The notes beneath the pieces were generated by a model. The model did not search any database, had not been told where the DNA came from, and worked only from the letters and a program-made list of their open reading frames with translations. From NCBI GenBank assembly GCA_964514395.1, contig CAZEQK010000016.1, positions 6,773 to 70,772 of the forward strand: 64,000 nucleotides of DNA, given 5' to 3'. Position numbers and translations under genes: made by a program. This document shows positions 18,339 to 26,987 of the stretch, in pieces. The stretch comes from CAZEQK01 sp964514395 (GTDB lineage Bacteria; Bacillota; Bacilli; Tepidibacillales; Tepidibacillaceae). The stretch's first letter is position 1. Each line of letters starts with the position of its first letter.

Positions 18339-18908
18339 TTACTCTAGATCATCGATAATGAATGAAGGATCCAAGTCTTCCGTTTCTTCAGAATCAACGT
18401 CTTCTTCCTCAAGTAAAAATCCTTTGTCATCATCACAGCCGTCAGGACATATCACAACACATACTTTTGTATCCCCTATTACTTCAACTAGAAACTCTTT
18501 TTCTACTTCAACAATAACAGAACTTCCGTCAGAAGATACCTTTGCATCAACACAAGTAGGTGGTTCAGGTGCTGTTGCAGTTACTTGTAAATTACTTTTA
18601 GAACAATTGCTATCTAAGTAGGATAATGGTACCTGTTCAACATAAGAAATGGTTTCTGTTTCAACAGTCGTTTTCGTATTATTAGCATATGAATACCATA
18701 GGTTGATATCGTAAGTACCAATTACCTCAATTATATCACCAACTTTTTCAGCTTCAAATGAATGGTTAATTGCCCAGCTACCTAATATATTACTTGGTTT
18801 ATTTGGCAGTGATATAGTATGCGTTGCCTTAGAAAATTTACGTCCCTTACCACAGACCGCTTTAGTAATAATCTCTCTACATTGCAGGTCCTTATCTGTA
18901 TGGAACAT
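18339..18908 (-). CDS. cotE: CotE, outer spore coat morphogenetic protein
   Basis: A 189-residue protein of the CotE family. The N-terminus (REIITKAVCGKGRKFSKATH) and the beta-rich middle (NKPSNILGSWAINH, DINLWYSYANNTKT) are the conserved parts. The C-terminus is strongly acidic (about residues 160-189, Glu/Asp-rich), as in B. subtilis CotE, where the tail recruits outer coat proteins. CotE assembles the outer coat on the forespore surface from the mother cell. GGAGGGT precedes the ATG. Confidence 0.95.
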   Translation of the reverse strand: MFHTDKDLQCREIITKAVCGKGRKFSKATHTISLPNKPSNILGSWAINHSFEAEKVGDIIEVIGTYDINLWYSYANNTKTTVETETISYVEQVPLSYLDSNCSKSNLQVTATAPEPPTCVDAKVSSDGSSVIVEVEKEFLVEVIGDTKVCVVICPDGCDDDKGFLLEEEDVDSEETEDLDPSFIIDDLE

Positions 18909-18976
18909 GCTATACCCTCCTCAATCGATTCTCAATTAATATTATGCAGGGCATATGACTATGGTGAACAAAACAT

Positions 18977-19010
18977 AAAAAAAAACCTACAGAAAATATG
19001 TAGGTTTTAC
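18977..19010 (-). terminator. ricA terminator
   Basis: Arms AAAACCTACA and TGTAGGTTTT (18982-18991 and 18999-19008) with a T run on the minus strand, 14 bases past the ricA stop. Confidence 0.85.
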
Positions 19011-19023
19011 CATCTTTTTTTTA

Positions 19024-19389
19024 TTACTTATCAATCATAATATTTTCTGAAAGCTGATCCTTTAGCAAGTCTATAATCAATTGCATATACCTATTTATAT
19101 CTTCTAATGACTGCTTGTATTGTTTTACTAAAGGAATTTCATTTAATTCGTGATTCAAATCATCCAATTGCTTTTCTAGTGCTTTTATATAATTACTCTT
19201 TTTAAAATGCTTTGCATGGACTAACTCTTGTTGTTTCTTTTTAATTTCTGTGATGAGATTTTGTATTTTTTCGTTGTGCTTTATTTTATACTCAGCTTGC
19301 TGAAAAAATTCAATCTCTTCTTGTTGTCCAATCAATTCAGCAATTTCACTAGTTTTTTTCAGTACATCTTCTTTAGTAATTTGTGACAT
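19024..19389 (-). CDS. ricA: RicA (YmcA), RNase Y-associated protein
   Basis: A 121-residue helical protein of the YlbF/YmcA family (DUF964). In B. subtilis RicA forms a complex with RicF (YlbF) and RicT (YaaT) that carries iron-sulfur clusters and steers RNase Y cleavage. This protein contains no cysteine and ends about 20 residues earlier than the B. subtilis one, whose C-terminal tail holds a cysteine, so its part in cluster binding may be lost. Its start overlaps the end of miaB by 17 bases, the same pairing as ymcB-ymcA in B. subtilis. Confidence 0.9.
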   Translation of the reverse strand: MSQITKEDVLKKTSEIAELIGQQEEIEFFQQAEYKIKHNEKIQNLITEIKKKQQELVHAKHFKKSNYIKALEKQLDDLNHELNEIPLVKQYKQSLEDINRYMQLIIDLLKDQLSENIMIDK

Positions 19390-20881
19390 ACTTTGATTCC
19401 TCCTTCAAGGAATCTACAACCTCACCAAATAAAGCCCATGTTTTTGCTTCAGTGATACGGACATCAATTAACTTACCTATTAAGAATTTATCTCCAACAA
19501 AATTAACAATTTTGTTGGTTCTTGTTCTTCCAGATAAAATTTCTGGATTCGTTTTGCTTTCTCCTTCAACTAGTATTTCTACAATCTCACCTATTAACTT
19601 TTCATTTTTTTCTCTACTACATTTATTTTGAATTTCCATTAAACGCTGTAGACGCTCTTTTTTTACTTCCTCTGGAATATTATCCTCCATACCTGCTGCA
19701 GGAGTACCTTCACGCGGAGAATAAATAAAGGTATAAGCCGCATCAAAAACTAACTCCTCCACAAGTGTTAAGGTATCATTAAATTGCTCTTCTGTTTCAT
19801 CTGGAAAGCCAACAATAATATCTGTAGTTAATACGACATCTGGTATTGCTTTTTTTATTTTATGAACTAAATTTAAATAATGTTCTCTAGAATATTTTCG
19901 AGCCATCTTTTTAAGGATATCCGTATTACCAGATTGTACTGGTAAATGAATATGTTCAACTAAATTACCTCTATTTGAAAGTACACTGATTAGATAATCA
20001 TCAAAATCTTTAGGATGACTTGTCATAAAGCGAATTCGAGGTATATCAATTTTTCTTAAATCATCAAGTAAATGACCAAAGCTATAATCGCTATCTAAAT
20101 CCTTACCATAGGCATTTACATTTTGACCTAATAATGTTACTTCTTTATAGCCTAAACGTGCCAATTCTCTTACCTCAGCAATGACATCCTCTGGTCTTCT
20201 ACTACGTTCTTTTCCTCGTGTATAAGGTACTATACAATAGGTACAAAATTTATCACAGCCATACATGATATTTACCCATGCCTTTAAACCATCTTTTCTT
20301 ACCTTTGGCATCTGTTCAATAATATCGCCTTCTTTTGACCATACCTCAATCACTTTCTCTTTACTAAACATTGCATCCTTTAATAGCTTAGGAAGGCGAT
20401 GTATATTATGAGTACCCAATATCAAGTCAACATGTTGATAGGATTTAAGAATTCTAGTTACTACCTTCTCTTCTTGTGGCATACAGCCAGCAACACCTAA
20501 TATTAAATCAGGCTTTTCCCGCTTCAAATGCTTTAACCTTCCCAATTCACCAAACACTTTATCCTCTGCATTTTCACGAATTGCACAGGTATTGAACAAA
20601 ATAATATCGGCCTCTTCTTCAATTTCTGTTGATTGATACCCCATTTGACCAAGAATACCAGCCATTGTTTCAGAATCGTGAGAATTCATCTGACAGCCAT
20701 AAGTCCTTATTAAATAATACTTATCCTTGCCGATATGACTCATATCATCGGGTATATCACCAAATTGGATGACCTTTATTTGCTCTCTACCACGTTTTTT
20801 TGCTGCTTTGAAATCTGGTCTGATAAATAGATCTTTTTTAGAAGAACCTTTGACGGATTTAGTGTCCGTTGGTTTATACAT
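19373..20881 (-). CDS. miaB: MiaB, tRNA methylthiotransferase
   Basis: About 502 residues. A radical-SAM enzyme that adds a methylthio group to i6A37 in tRNA. The N-terminal UPF0004 domain carries the three cluster cysteines in RTYGCQMN, NTCAIRE and AGCMPQEE. The radical-SAM CxxxCxxC is in GCDKFCTYCIVPYTRG. A TRAM domain ends the protein. A basic extension of some 65 residues precedes the conserved part, as in other Bacillales. I prefer the ATG at 20881, 7 bases after AAGGGAG; in-frame ATGs at 20887 and 20917 are placed less well. Confidence 0.96.
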   Translation of the reverse strand: MYKPTDTKSVKGSSKKDLFIRPDFKAAKKRGREQIKVIQFGDIPDDMSHIGKDKYYLIRTYGCQMNSHDSETMAGILGQMGYQSTEIEEEADIILFNTCAIRENAEDKVFGELGRLKHLKREKPDLILGVAGCMPQEEKVVTRILKSYQHVDLILGTHNIHRLPKLLKDAMFSKEKVIEVWSKEGDIIEQMPKVRKDGLKAWVNIMYGCDKFCTYCIVPYTRGKERSRRPEDVIAEVRELARLGYKEVTLLGQNVNAYGKDLDSDYSFGHLLDDLRKIDIPRIRFMTSHPKDFDDYLISVLSNRGNLVEHIHLPVQSGNTDILKKMARKYSREHYLNLVHKIKKAIPDVVLTTDIIVGFPDETEEQFNDTLTLVEELVFDAAYTFIYSPREGTPAAGMEDNIPEEVKKERLQRLMEIQNKCSREKNEKLIGEIVEILVEGESKTNPEILSGRTRTNKIVNFVGDKFLIGKLIDVRITEAKTWALFGEVVDSLKEESKYVTNY

Positions 20882-21085
20882 ATTCATTCTCCCTTCTTTT
20901 TTGTTTATATTTTCCATCCATCATAGTCATGTTTATATATTCATTAACAGCATATTATTATAACATACTTTCTAAATATATAAAAAACAACTAACCTATT
21001 CAGTTTATTATCCCTAAACTTCCTGCTTAAAATGAAGGTGAAATGGGTATCTTATTATCATACCAATTCTAAAGGGGGAGTTTTT

Positions 21086-21283
21086 TTGCCAAATCATAAT
21101 GACATCTTTCGAAACAAGCGTGATTTTGTAAGAGAGGAATTTGCAACCGAGCTATATAAGCCAGCAGGAAAACCTAGAGCAAGAGAAGCAAAATCACAAA
21201 AAAACCAATATGCCCCAGAGCATAATGAAGGATTAAAGGGTAAAAAACCAAGCATTCAAATGAAAAGTGGCTTCCCTAAATAA
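21086..21283 (+). CDS. Small basic hydrophilic protein, unknown
   Basis: A 65-residue protein starting at a TTG eight bases after a strong AAAGGGGGAG. It is rich in Lys, Asn, Gln and Arg, with no hydrophobic stretch (DIFRNKRDFVREEFATEL, then KPRAREAKSQKNQYAPEH). No family recognised. Its composition resembles small spore-core proteins (Ssp families) or other small sporulation proteins, but I can match none of them. The ribosome binding site and the terminator right after it make it a real gene. It is the only plus-strand gene in this block. Confidence 0.7.
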   Translation: MPNHNDIFRNKRDFVREEFATELYKPAGKPRAREAKSQKNQYAPEHNEGLKGKKPSIQMKSGFPK

Positions 21284-21293
21284 AGATAAGGTA

Positions 21294-21327
21294 TAAAAAC
21301 AGCAGCCTTGAAAGACTGCTGTTTTAT
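21294..21327. terminator. Shared bidirectional terminator
   Basis: Arms AAAACAGCAG and CTGCTGTTTT (21296-21305 and 21316-21325) between the small plus-strand gene and the convergent mnmM gene. Confidence 0.85.
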
Positions 21328-21884
21328 CATATTTTCTCAATTCCAATAAGGTATGGAGGATCTCCTTGTTGATTTAAAAATTGATATTTCACCACCGAAA
21401 ATTTCTTTTGATCTATAGTTCTTATGTACTCTTCTAGTTTTTTTGCTTCTATCCCTTCATCATGTTTTATGTAGACAATAATCGTAATAATCCCTCCCGT
21501 TTGAAGAAGAGACATTACACTTTGAAGTGCTTTTATTGTCTTCTTTGGTACAGTAGTAATACGTTTACTAGAGCCAGGTAAATAACCTAAATTGAACATT
21601 ATTCCATTTATTGAAGCAGGTATATATTGCTGTATATTTTCATGTCCATCATTGATTAAGGTCACTCGATGTAAAAGGTGATATTCAATTAATCTATTCT
21701 TCGTGTTTTTAATTGCCTGCTCTTGAATATCAAAGCCATAAACATGACCTTCATCTCCCATTAAATCAGCTAAAAAAACAGTATCATAGCCATTTCCTAA
21801 GGTTGCGTCTATAACAATATCATCTTTATCCACAACTTTTCTTACGAGTTGATGGGCATATTCTAACACAGGAGGAAAAGGCAT
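21327..21884 (-). CDS. mnmM: YtqB/MnmM-type tRNA methyltransferase
   Basis: A 185-residue class I SAM methyltransferase of the YtqB (rRNA_methylase-like) family. Motif I is DATLGNGYDTVFLA; FNLGYLPGSSK is the family's signature after motif IV. YtqB of B. subtilis was recently assigned as MnmM, which methylates nm5s2U to mnm5s2U at tRNA position 34. I transfer that role by family. GAAAGGA precedes the ATG; the gene ends in a shared terminator. Confidence 0.88.
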   Translation of the reverse strand: MPFPPVLEYAHQLVRKVVDKDDIVIDATLGNGYDTVFLADLMGDEGHVYGFDIQEQAIKNTKNRLIEYHLLHRVTLINDGHENIQQYIPASINGIMFNLGYLPGSSKRITTVPKKTIKALQSVMSLLQTGGIITIIVYIKHDEGIEAKKLEEYIRTIDQKKFSVVKYQFLNQQGDPPYLIGIEKI

Positions 21885-21954
21885 AGAACAATCCTTTCTA
21901 TTCGAAATATTATCTACAAGAAATTAAATAAAAGCTCCAGTATGGAACTTTTAT

Positions 21955-22530
21955 TTAATCCTCATAATGTACTACCTCTAATAAATCACCATTTTTAAGT
22001 CCTGCCGCATTTGCTTCATCTGTATCTAAATGAAATTCCAAAGCATAGGATTTAGATACCCTTGCTAAGACATTTTCAAATATCACTCCTCTTTCTCCTT
22101 CAACAAACACCCTAAGCCGATCTTGATCTTTTACACCAAACTTTACAGCATCATTAGTATGAAAATGAATATGACGGGCTGCTAATATGGTTCCGTTTTC
22201 TAGATTTACTTCTCCTTTAGGCCCAATAACTTTTAGTCCTGGTGTATCCTGTAAAAACCCGGAATCTCTTACAGGTGGCATTACCCCTAAAATAAAGCTA
22301 TCCGTTCTGGATACTTCGATTTGTGTAAATTTGCGAACAGGCCCTAGAATCCTTACCTTCTCAATCTTCCCCTTTGGTCCAACAATAGTCACAACTTCTT
22401 CTGCAGCATATTGACCTGGCTGAGAAAGATCCTTTAATATGGTAAGTTCATATCCTTCTCCAAACAATATTTTAAGATCAAATTGAGATAAATGTATATG
22501 GCGATTAGAAATACCTACAGGTACTTGCAT
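21955..22530 (-). CDS. pduL: PduL-type phosphotransacylase
   Basis: A 191-residue phosphate acyltransferase of the PduL family, which swaps CoA for phosphate on propionyl- or acetyl-CoA. Zinc-binding histidines are in SNRHIHLS near the N-terminus and in AARHIHFHTNDA; two PduL domains of about 70 residues each are visible. There are no propanediol or microcompartment genes here, so it may act as a general phosphotransacetylase. GAGGAGG is 8 bases before the ATG at 22530; the in-frame TTG just upstream is unlikely. The ferredoxin oxidoreductase genes next door make acyl-CoA, its likely substrate type. Confidence 0.92.
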   Translation of the reverse strand: MQVPVGISNRHIHLSQFDLKILFGEGYELTILKDLSQPGQYAAEEVVTIVGPKGKIEKVRILGPVRKFTQIEVSRTDSFILGVMPPVRDSGFLQDTPGLKVIGPKGEVNLENGTILAARHIHFHTNDAVKFGVKDQDRLRVFVEGERGVIFENVLARVSKSYALEFHLDTDEANAAGLKNGDLLEVVHYED

Positions 22531-22679
22531 CAATAAAACCTCCTCTATAGATGTAATAACTTTGTCTAAATTATAACTTAAGTAGTTTTATAAATACAAT
22601 TCCTTCAGAAAAAGAAATATAATTAGCATTTTTTAGATTTTTCATATTACTTCCATCTTCCAAATAAACAAAATGGTAT

Positions 22680-22720
22680 ACAAAAAGAGGAGACGGTATC
22701 CCCATCTCCTCTTTTTGTTC
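22680..22720 (-). terminator. korAB terminator
   Basis: Arms AAAAAGAGGAGA and TCTCCTCTTTTT with an 11-base loop, right after the korB stop. Confidence 0.9.
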
Positions 22721-22725
22721 ATTAA

Positions 22726-23592
22726 TTATTCATATTCTTTTAATAATGATGTAAACTCATCCTCAGAAATCATAATCCCTTGTTTAACAATTGGTTCCTT
22801 TTTAAAGTTAGGAATTAAGTTTTCATAAGACTCTCTGGATGAATCTTGATAAATGATACCAGTAACTAATCCATCATACTCCATCACCTTTTGTACAGCT
22901 AATGAACGATTGGTATTATCAAACTCTGCATCATTATCTAAATTCACGATTCTTTCCTTAAACCACTCATAAGAATTAACTTTATTAAAAGTTACACAAG
23001 GACTGAATACATTTATAAAAGAGAAGCCCTTATGATTCATTCCTGCTTCAATAATTTTTGTTAATTGTGCAATATCTCCTGAAAATGCTTGGGCAACAAA
23101 GCCAGCACCAGCGGAAATTGCTAATTCTAATGGTCTAATTGGTGGTTCGATTGAACCAGCAGGAGTACTCTTGGTCTTTGCTCCAAATGAGCTTCGTGGA
23201 GATGTTTGTCCCTTTGTTAAACCATAAATTTGGTTATCCATCACAACATAAGTCATATCAATATTTCTTCTAATCGCATGAATGGTATGGTTCGTTCCAA
23301 TAGCAAAACCATCACCATCACCACCAGCTGCCATAACAGTTAAATTTCTATTTGCCATTTTAAGACCCTGTGCGATTGGTAATGCACGACCATGAATACC
23401 GTGTAAACCATATGCATTCACATAGCCAGAAATTCGACCAGAACAACCTATTCCTGATACAAGGGCAAAATTTTCCGGCTCTAATCCGATATTAGCCGCT
23501 GCTCTTTGGATAGCAGCTTGAACCGCAAAGTCACCGCAACCTGGACACCAGTTTGGTTTAATATCATTTCGGAAATCTTTAAATGTTGCCAT
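22726..23592 (-). CDS. korB: 2-oxoacid:ferredoxin oxidoreductase, beta subunit
   Basis: A 288-residue thiamine-pyrophosphate subunit. The CPGCGDF and GIGCSGR cysteine motifs and the TPP/Mg motif GGDGDGFAIG are present, and a further cysteine lies in FSPCVTFN. With the alpha subunit it oxidises a 2-oxoacid to acyl-CoA and reduces ferredoxin. The two-subunit form next to miaB matches the Bacillus korAB type, usually assigned to 2-oxoglutarate; the substrate cannot be read from sequence. It starts at the base next to the korA stop. Confidence 0.93.
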   Translation of the reverse strand: MATFKDFRNDIKPNWCPGCGDFAVQAAIQRAAANIGLEPENFALVSGIGCSGRISGYVNAYGLHGIHGRALPIAQGLKMANRNLTVMAAGGDGDGFAIGTNHTIHAIRRNIDMTYVVMDNQIYGLTKGQTSPRSSFGAKTKSTPAGSIEPPIRPLELAISAGAGFVAQAFSGDIAQLTKIIEAGMNHKGFSFINVFSPCVTFNKVNSYEWFKERIVNLDNDAEFDNTNRSLAVQKVMEYDGLVTGIIYQDSSRESYENLIPNFKKEPIVKQGIMISEDEFTSLLKEYE

Positions 23593-25326
23593 TTATATCA
23601 ACCCCTTACAACCATTATAGATTTGTGAAGGTAAGAATGGAGTACCATCGTATTTAAGTAAGCTCTCAACCTTATCAGCCATTCCTACTTGTAGCTTAAT
23701 TAAGTTAGCTATTTGTCCAGTACCATTGCTCTCAATAACAATTACCTTTTTCGCCTTATCCATTTCTGCTTTAAGCTCTGCTTTAGGGAAAGGTGATACT
23801 AAACGTAAGTGTACTTGATTTACTTTTAAACCATCCTTTTCTAAACGGTCAATCGCTTCAGTGATTACTCCTTGGGATGATCCAATTCCTAATAATAAGG
23901 CATCTGCACTATCATGAGGTGCATTTGCTATGATAGGATTATTAAAGTCAACACTTGTTACTTTATTTAATCGTTTTTCCATCATGTTCTGACGATTTGT
24001 AGGACTCTCTGATGGACGTCCATCCTCCGCATGCTCAACACCAGTCACGTGATGAATACCATTCTTCTGTCCAGGTATTACTCGCGGAGATATGCCATCT
24101 TCAGTTAATTCAAAACGTTTGAACATCGATGTCTCTAGCTCAGGTAATTCTTCATTAGCTAAGAATTTTCCACGATCAATGCTGATTCTGCTATAATCAA
24201 AAGGATCAACTGTCTGCTTACCCATTCCTAAGGCTAAATCAGTAAGAATGATAACAGGACATTGGTATTGATCAGCTAGATTAAAAGCTTGTACAGTATC
24301 ATAAAAAGCATCTTCTACTGTATGTGGGGCAATAACGATTTTTGGTATCTCTCCATGACTACCATAAAGCGCAGCATTGAAATCACTTTGCTCGTTCTTT
24401 GTAGGAAGTCCTGTACTTGGGCCTCCACGTTGAACATCCACAATCACAAGAGGAATCTCTGTAATTCCTGCTAAACCAATTGCTTCTTGCATTAATGATA
24501 AGCCTGGGCCAGAGGTTGAAGTCATTGAACGTGCTCCACCGTATGATGCTCCTATTGCCATCGTTACAGCAGCAATCTCATCCTCAGTTTGGATAACAGC
24601 ACCACCTAATTTTGGTAGGTTTTTGATTAAGAATTCCATCACTTCAGATGCAGGTGTTATAGGATAAGCTGGCATAAAACGAACACCAGCTGATAATGCA
24701 CCTAAGCCTACTGCTTGGTTACCAGTCATAAATAGGCGTTTCTTTCCATCAGCCTTTGCTAATAAGAAATCGTCTAATGGGCCATTAATTTCATTGCTAA
24801 CAAATTCAGCACCCTCTGTGAATGCCTTCATATTGTTATCAACCACATTTTGACCTTTTTTCGCAAACATTTCAACTACAATCTCTTTGAAAATATCCTG
24901 AGATAAACCTAATACAGCACTAGTAGCACCTAAAGCTACCATGTTCTTCATTAAAGATGTACCAAGATTTTGTGCAATCTCTGTTAATGGTACAGAGAAG
25001 AAACGAATATTCTCATTTTCCACAACAGGATTAAACTTTGAATCTGCAATGATAATCCCACCATTGCGAAGTTCTTTACTATTAATGTCAATAGTTTCTT
25101 GGTCAAACGCCACTAAGATGTCTAAATCATCTGAAATCGCTCTCATCGACTCAGTTGTAACTCTGATTTTATAATTAGTGTGTCCACCTTTAATTCTTGA
25201 AGAGAAGTGGCGGTATCCAAATAAATGATATCCAAGGCGATTTAAAGCAACAGCAAATATCTCTCCTGTACTATCTATTCCTTCCCCTTGTTGTCCGCCA
25301 ACTTTCCATGAAAGTTGATTGATCAT
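23593..25326 (-). CDS. korA: 2-oxoacid:ferredoxin oxidoreductase, alpha subunit (gamma-alpha fusion)
   Basis: A 577-residue fusion. The N-terminal gamma domain (residues about 1-185) has GGQQGEGIDSTGEIFA and RIKGGHTNYKIRV. The alpha domain has the YPITPASEVME motif that separates archaeal-type 2-oxoacid oxidoreductases, then TSTSGPGLSLMQEA. It works with KorB. The ORF is preceded by AAGGGGTGGAG. No terminator or clear promoter is seen in the 260 bases upstream. Confidence 0.93.
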   Translation of the reverse strand: MINQLSWKVGGQQGEGIDSTGEIFAVALNRLGYHLFGYRHFSSRIKGGHTNYKIRVTTESMRAISDDLDILVAFDQETIDINSKELRNGGIIIADSKFNPVVENENIRFFSVPLTEIAQNLGTSLMKNMVALGATSAVLGLSQDIFKEIVVEMFAKKGQNVVDNNMKAFTEGAEFVSNEINGPLDDFLLAKADGKKRLFMTGNQAVGLGALSAGVRFMPAYPITPASEVMEFLIKNLPKLGGAVIQTEDEIAAVTMAIGASYGGARSMTSTSGPGLSLMQEAIGLAGITEIPLVIVDVQRGGPSTGLPTKNEQSDFNAALYGSHGEIPKIVIAPHTVEDAFYDTVQAFNLADQYQCPVIILTDLALGMGKQTVDPFDYSRISIDRGKFLANEELPELETSMFKRFELTEDGISPRVIPGQKNGIHHVTGVEHAEDGRPSESPTNRQNMMEKRLNKVTSVDFNNPIIANAPHDSADALLLGIGSSQGVITEAIDRLEKDGLKVNQVHLRLVSPFPKAELKAEMDKAKKVIVIESNGTGQIANLIKLQVGMADKVESLLKYDGTPFLPSQIYNGCKGLI

Positions 25327-25589
25327 AAATCTCCACCCCTTTTAATAATAAAAATCAGTTTCCCCCAATTTAATCTTTTTACCATTTCACCTCGCATATT
25401 ACCCTAAACTTCTTCAAGTTTACGCCTATTTTTTAAAAAATGCAAGATTCATAATGATATTAATTATTTAATAAGTTGAATTATTAGATTAAATATTATG
25501 ATTACGTTAAAGTAATACAGTGATTTCTCTTTATTCCTAATAAGTGGTGTATTTTTCGTATAAATACACTTTAGGCGTATTAGTGGCGT

Positions 25590-26519
25590 TTAGTTTTTGG
25601 GCAACACCCTCCGATAATATTCAAACCAATTGTCACCTAATATGCCCTTGGCCTGATCCGTAGAATATTTTTTATACAATAGATTGGCTAAATGTTCAAT
25701 TTGTCCTGGGTTTTCTAAACCAACCAATGTGGTTGCTCCATCAAAGTCAGAACCTAGTCCAATATTTTTTATTCCTCCAAGCTCCGCTATATGTTCAATA
25801 TGAGGTAATAGATCTTCAACAGTTGGCCTATCCTTCTTAGAAGTAAAATCACATACGTAGGTAACACCTATCATGCCATTTGTGTTAATAAGTGCATTTA
25901 TTTGCCCATCTGTTAAATTTCGAGGATGGTTGCAAATATTCTTTGCATTTGAATGAGATGCATTTATTGGTTGCTTACTTACTTCAATTACATCCCAAAA
26001 CCCTTTTTCTGATAGATGAGAAATATCAATTATCATTCCTAAGCGATTCATCTCTTCGATGACATCATAGCCGAAATTCGATAAACCACTTCCTCTCTTT
26101 TCTTGAACCCCATCTGCTGCTGCATTAGCAAAATTCCACGTTAGCCCCATTGCTCTAACACCTAAACGATAGAAAGTACGAAGCTTCCCTAAATCTCCTT
26201 CAATAGCGTCTGCACCTTCTAAAGATAATATACCCACCTTATTTCCATTTCTTAATATGGATTCAATCTCATTAAAGCTAGTTGCAATCTGAAGTTTTTC
26301 TGTATTTATTTTCTGATAGAAATCATCAACAGATTGTAAGGCAAATTCAAACTTTCCTGTTTTTAATGTTGATACAAAAATAGCAAACACTTGAATTTCT
26401 AAATTTCCCTTTACCATATTATCATAATTGACTCTCAAACTATCATTGTCATTATAAAAATTAATTTTATTATCACGTAACATTTTCCATAGCACATCGG
26501 TATGAGCATCTACAAACAT
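25590..26519 (-). CDS. Membrane dipeptidase family (peptidase M19)
   Basis: A 309-residue zinc dipeptidase of the renal dipeptidase type. The zinc motif HTDVLW (H-x-D) lies at the N-terminus, the bridging glutamate in LSLEGADAIEGD, and the histidine ligands in DISHLSEKGFWDV and NASHSNAKNICNHPRN; GLGSDFDGA carries the catalytic-site aspartate. No signal peptide is present, so it is cytoplasmic. Members cleave dipeptides, some containing D-residues. Genes of this family lie near spoVS in several bacilli. Confidence 0.92.
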   Translation of the reverse strand: MFVDAHTDVLWKMLRDNKINFYNDNDSLRVNYDNMVKGNLEIQVFAIFVSTLKTGKFEFALQSVDDFYQKINTEKLQIATSFNEIESILRNGNKVGILSLEGADAIEGDLGKLRTFYRLGVRAMGLTWNFANAAADGVQEKRGSGLSNFGYDVIEEMNRLGMIIDISHLSEKGFWDVIEVSKQPINASHSNAKNICNHPRNLTDGQINALINTNGMIGVTYVCDFTSKKDRPTVEDLLPHIEHIAELGGIKNIGLGSDFDGATTLVGLENPGQIEHLANLLYKKYSTDQAKGILGDNWFEYYRRVLPKN

Positions 26520-26558
26520 TGTCTACTACTCCTTTATTAGTATTTATTTTAAAAACAT

Positions 26559-26598
26559 AGAAAAACCTGTTTTCCATTAGGAAAACAGGTTTTCTATT
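26559..26598 (-). terminator. spoVS terminator
   Basis: Perfect 14-base arms AAAACCTGTTTTCC and GGAAAACAGGTTTT around an ATTA loop, ending in a T run, 6 bases after the spoVS stop. Confidence 0.92.
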
Positions 26599-26603
26599 AT
26601 AGA

Positions 26604-26864
26604 TTACCTTGGTTCTACAATTAACTTAATTGCAGTTCTTTCTTCCCCATCGATTACAATGTCAGTAAATGCGGGGATACAAATAAGGTCAACACCACTT
26701 GGTGCAACGAAACCTCTAGCAATTGCTACAGCTTTAATAGCTTGGTTTAGTGCACCTGCGCCAATTGCTTGCATTTCAGCGGCACCACGTTCGCGTAGTA
26801 CACCTGCTAGTGCACCTGCAACAGAATTGGGACTAGATTTTGCTGAAACTTTTAATACTTCCAT
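26604..26864 (-). CDS. spoVS: SpoVS, stage V sporulation protein
   Basis: An 86-residue Alba-like protein (MEVLKVSAKSSPNSVAGALA, then RGFVAPSGVDLICIPAFT). The sequence is close to that of B. subtilis SpoVS, one of the most conserved sporulation proteins. It is needed for normal septation and coat assembly; Alba-like domains bind nucleic acid, but no target is known. The start at 26864 follows AAGGAGG by 7-8 bases; a 12-residue longer reading is not supported. Monocistronic with its own strong terminator. Confidence 0.97.
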   Translation of the reverse strand: MEVLKVSAKSSPNSVAGALAGVLRERGAAEMQAIGAGALNQAIKAVAIARGFVAPSGVDLICIPAFTDIVIDGEERTAIKLIVEPR

Positions 26865-26987
26865 GGATTGAAACCTCCTTGAATGATGGATTGAAACCAT
26901 TACAATTTATATTCGTTAATGTCATAAAAGATTCCTTCTCTTTTAAATAAAAATATCAAAAAATTTCATAAAATTCTAATTTCATGA

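Noticed and set aside
25440..25589. Possible riboswitch or small RNA before korA / after the dipeptidase gene
   Set aside because: Only one 8-bp hairpin (GTGTATTT with AAATACAC near 25548-25570); no T run and no known riboswitch core.
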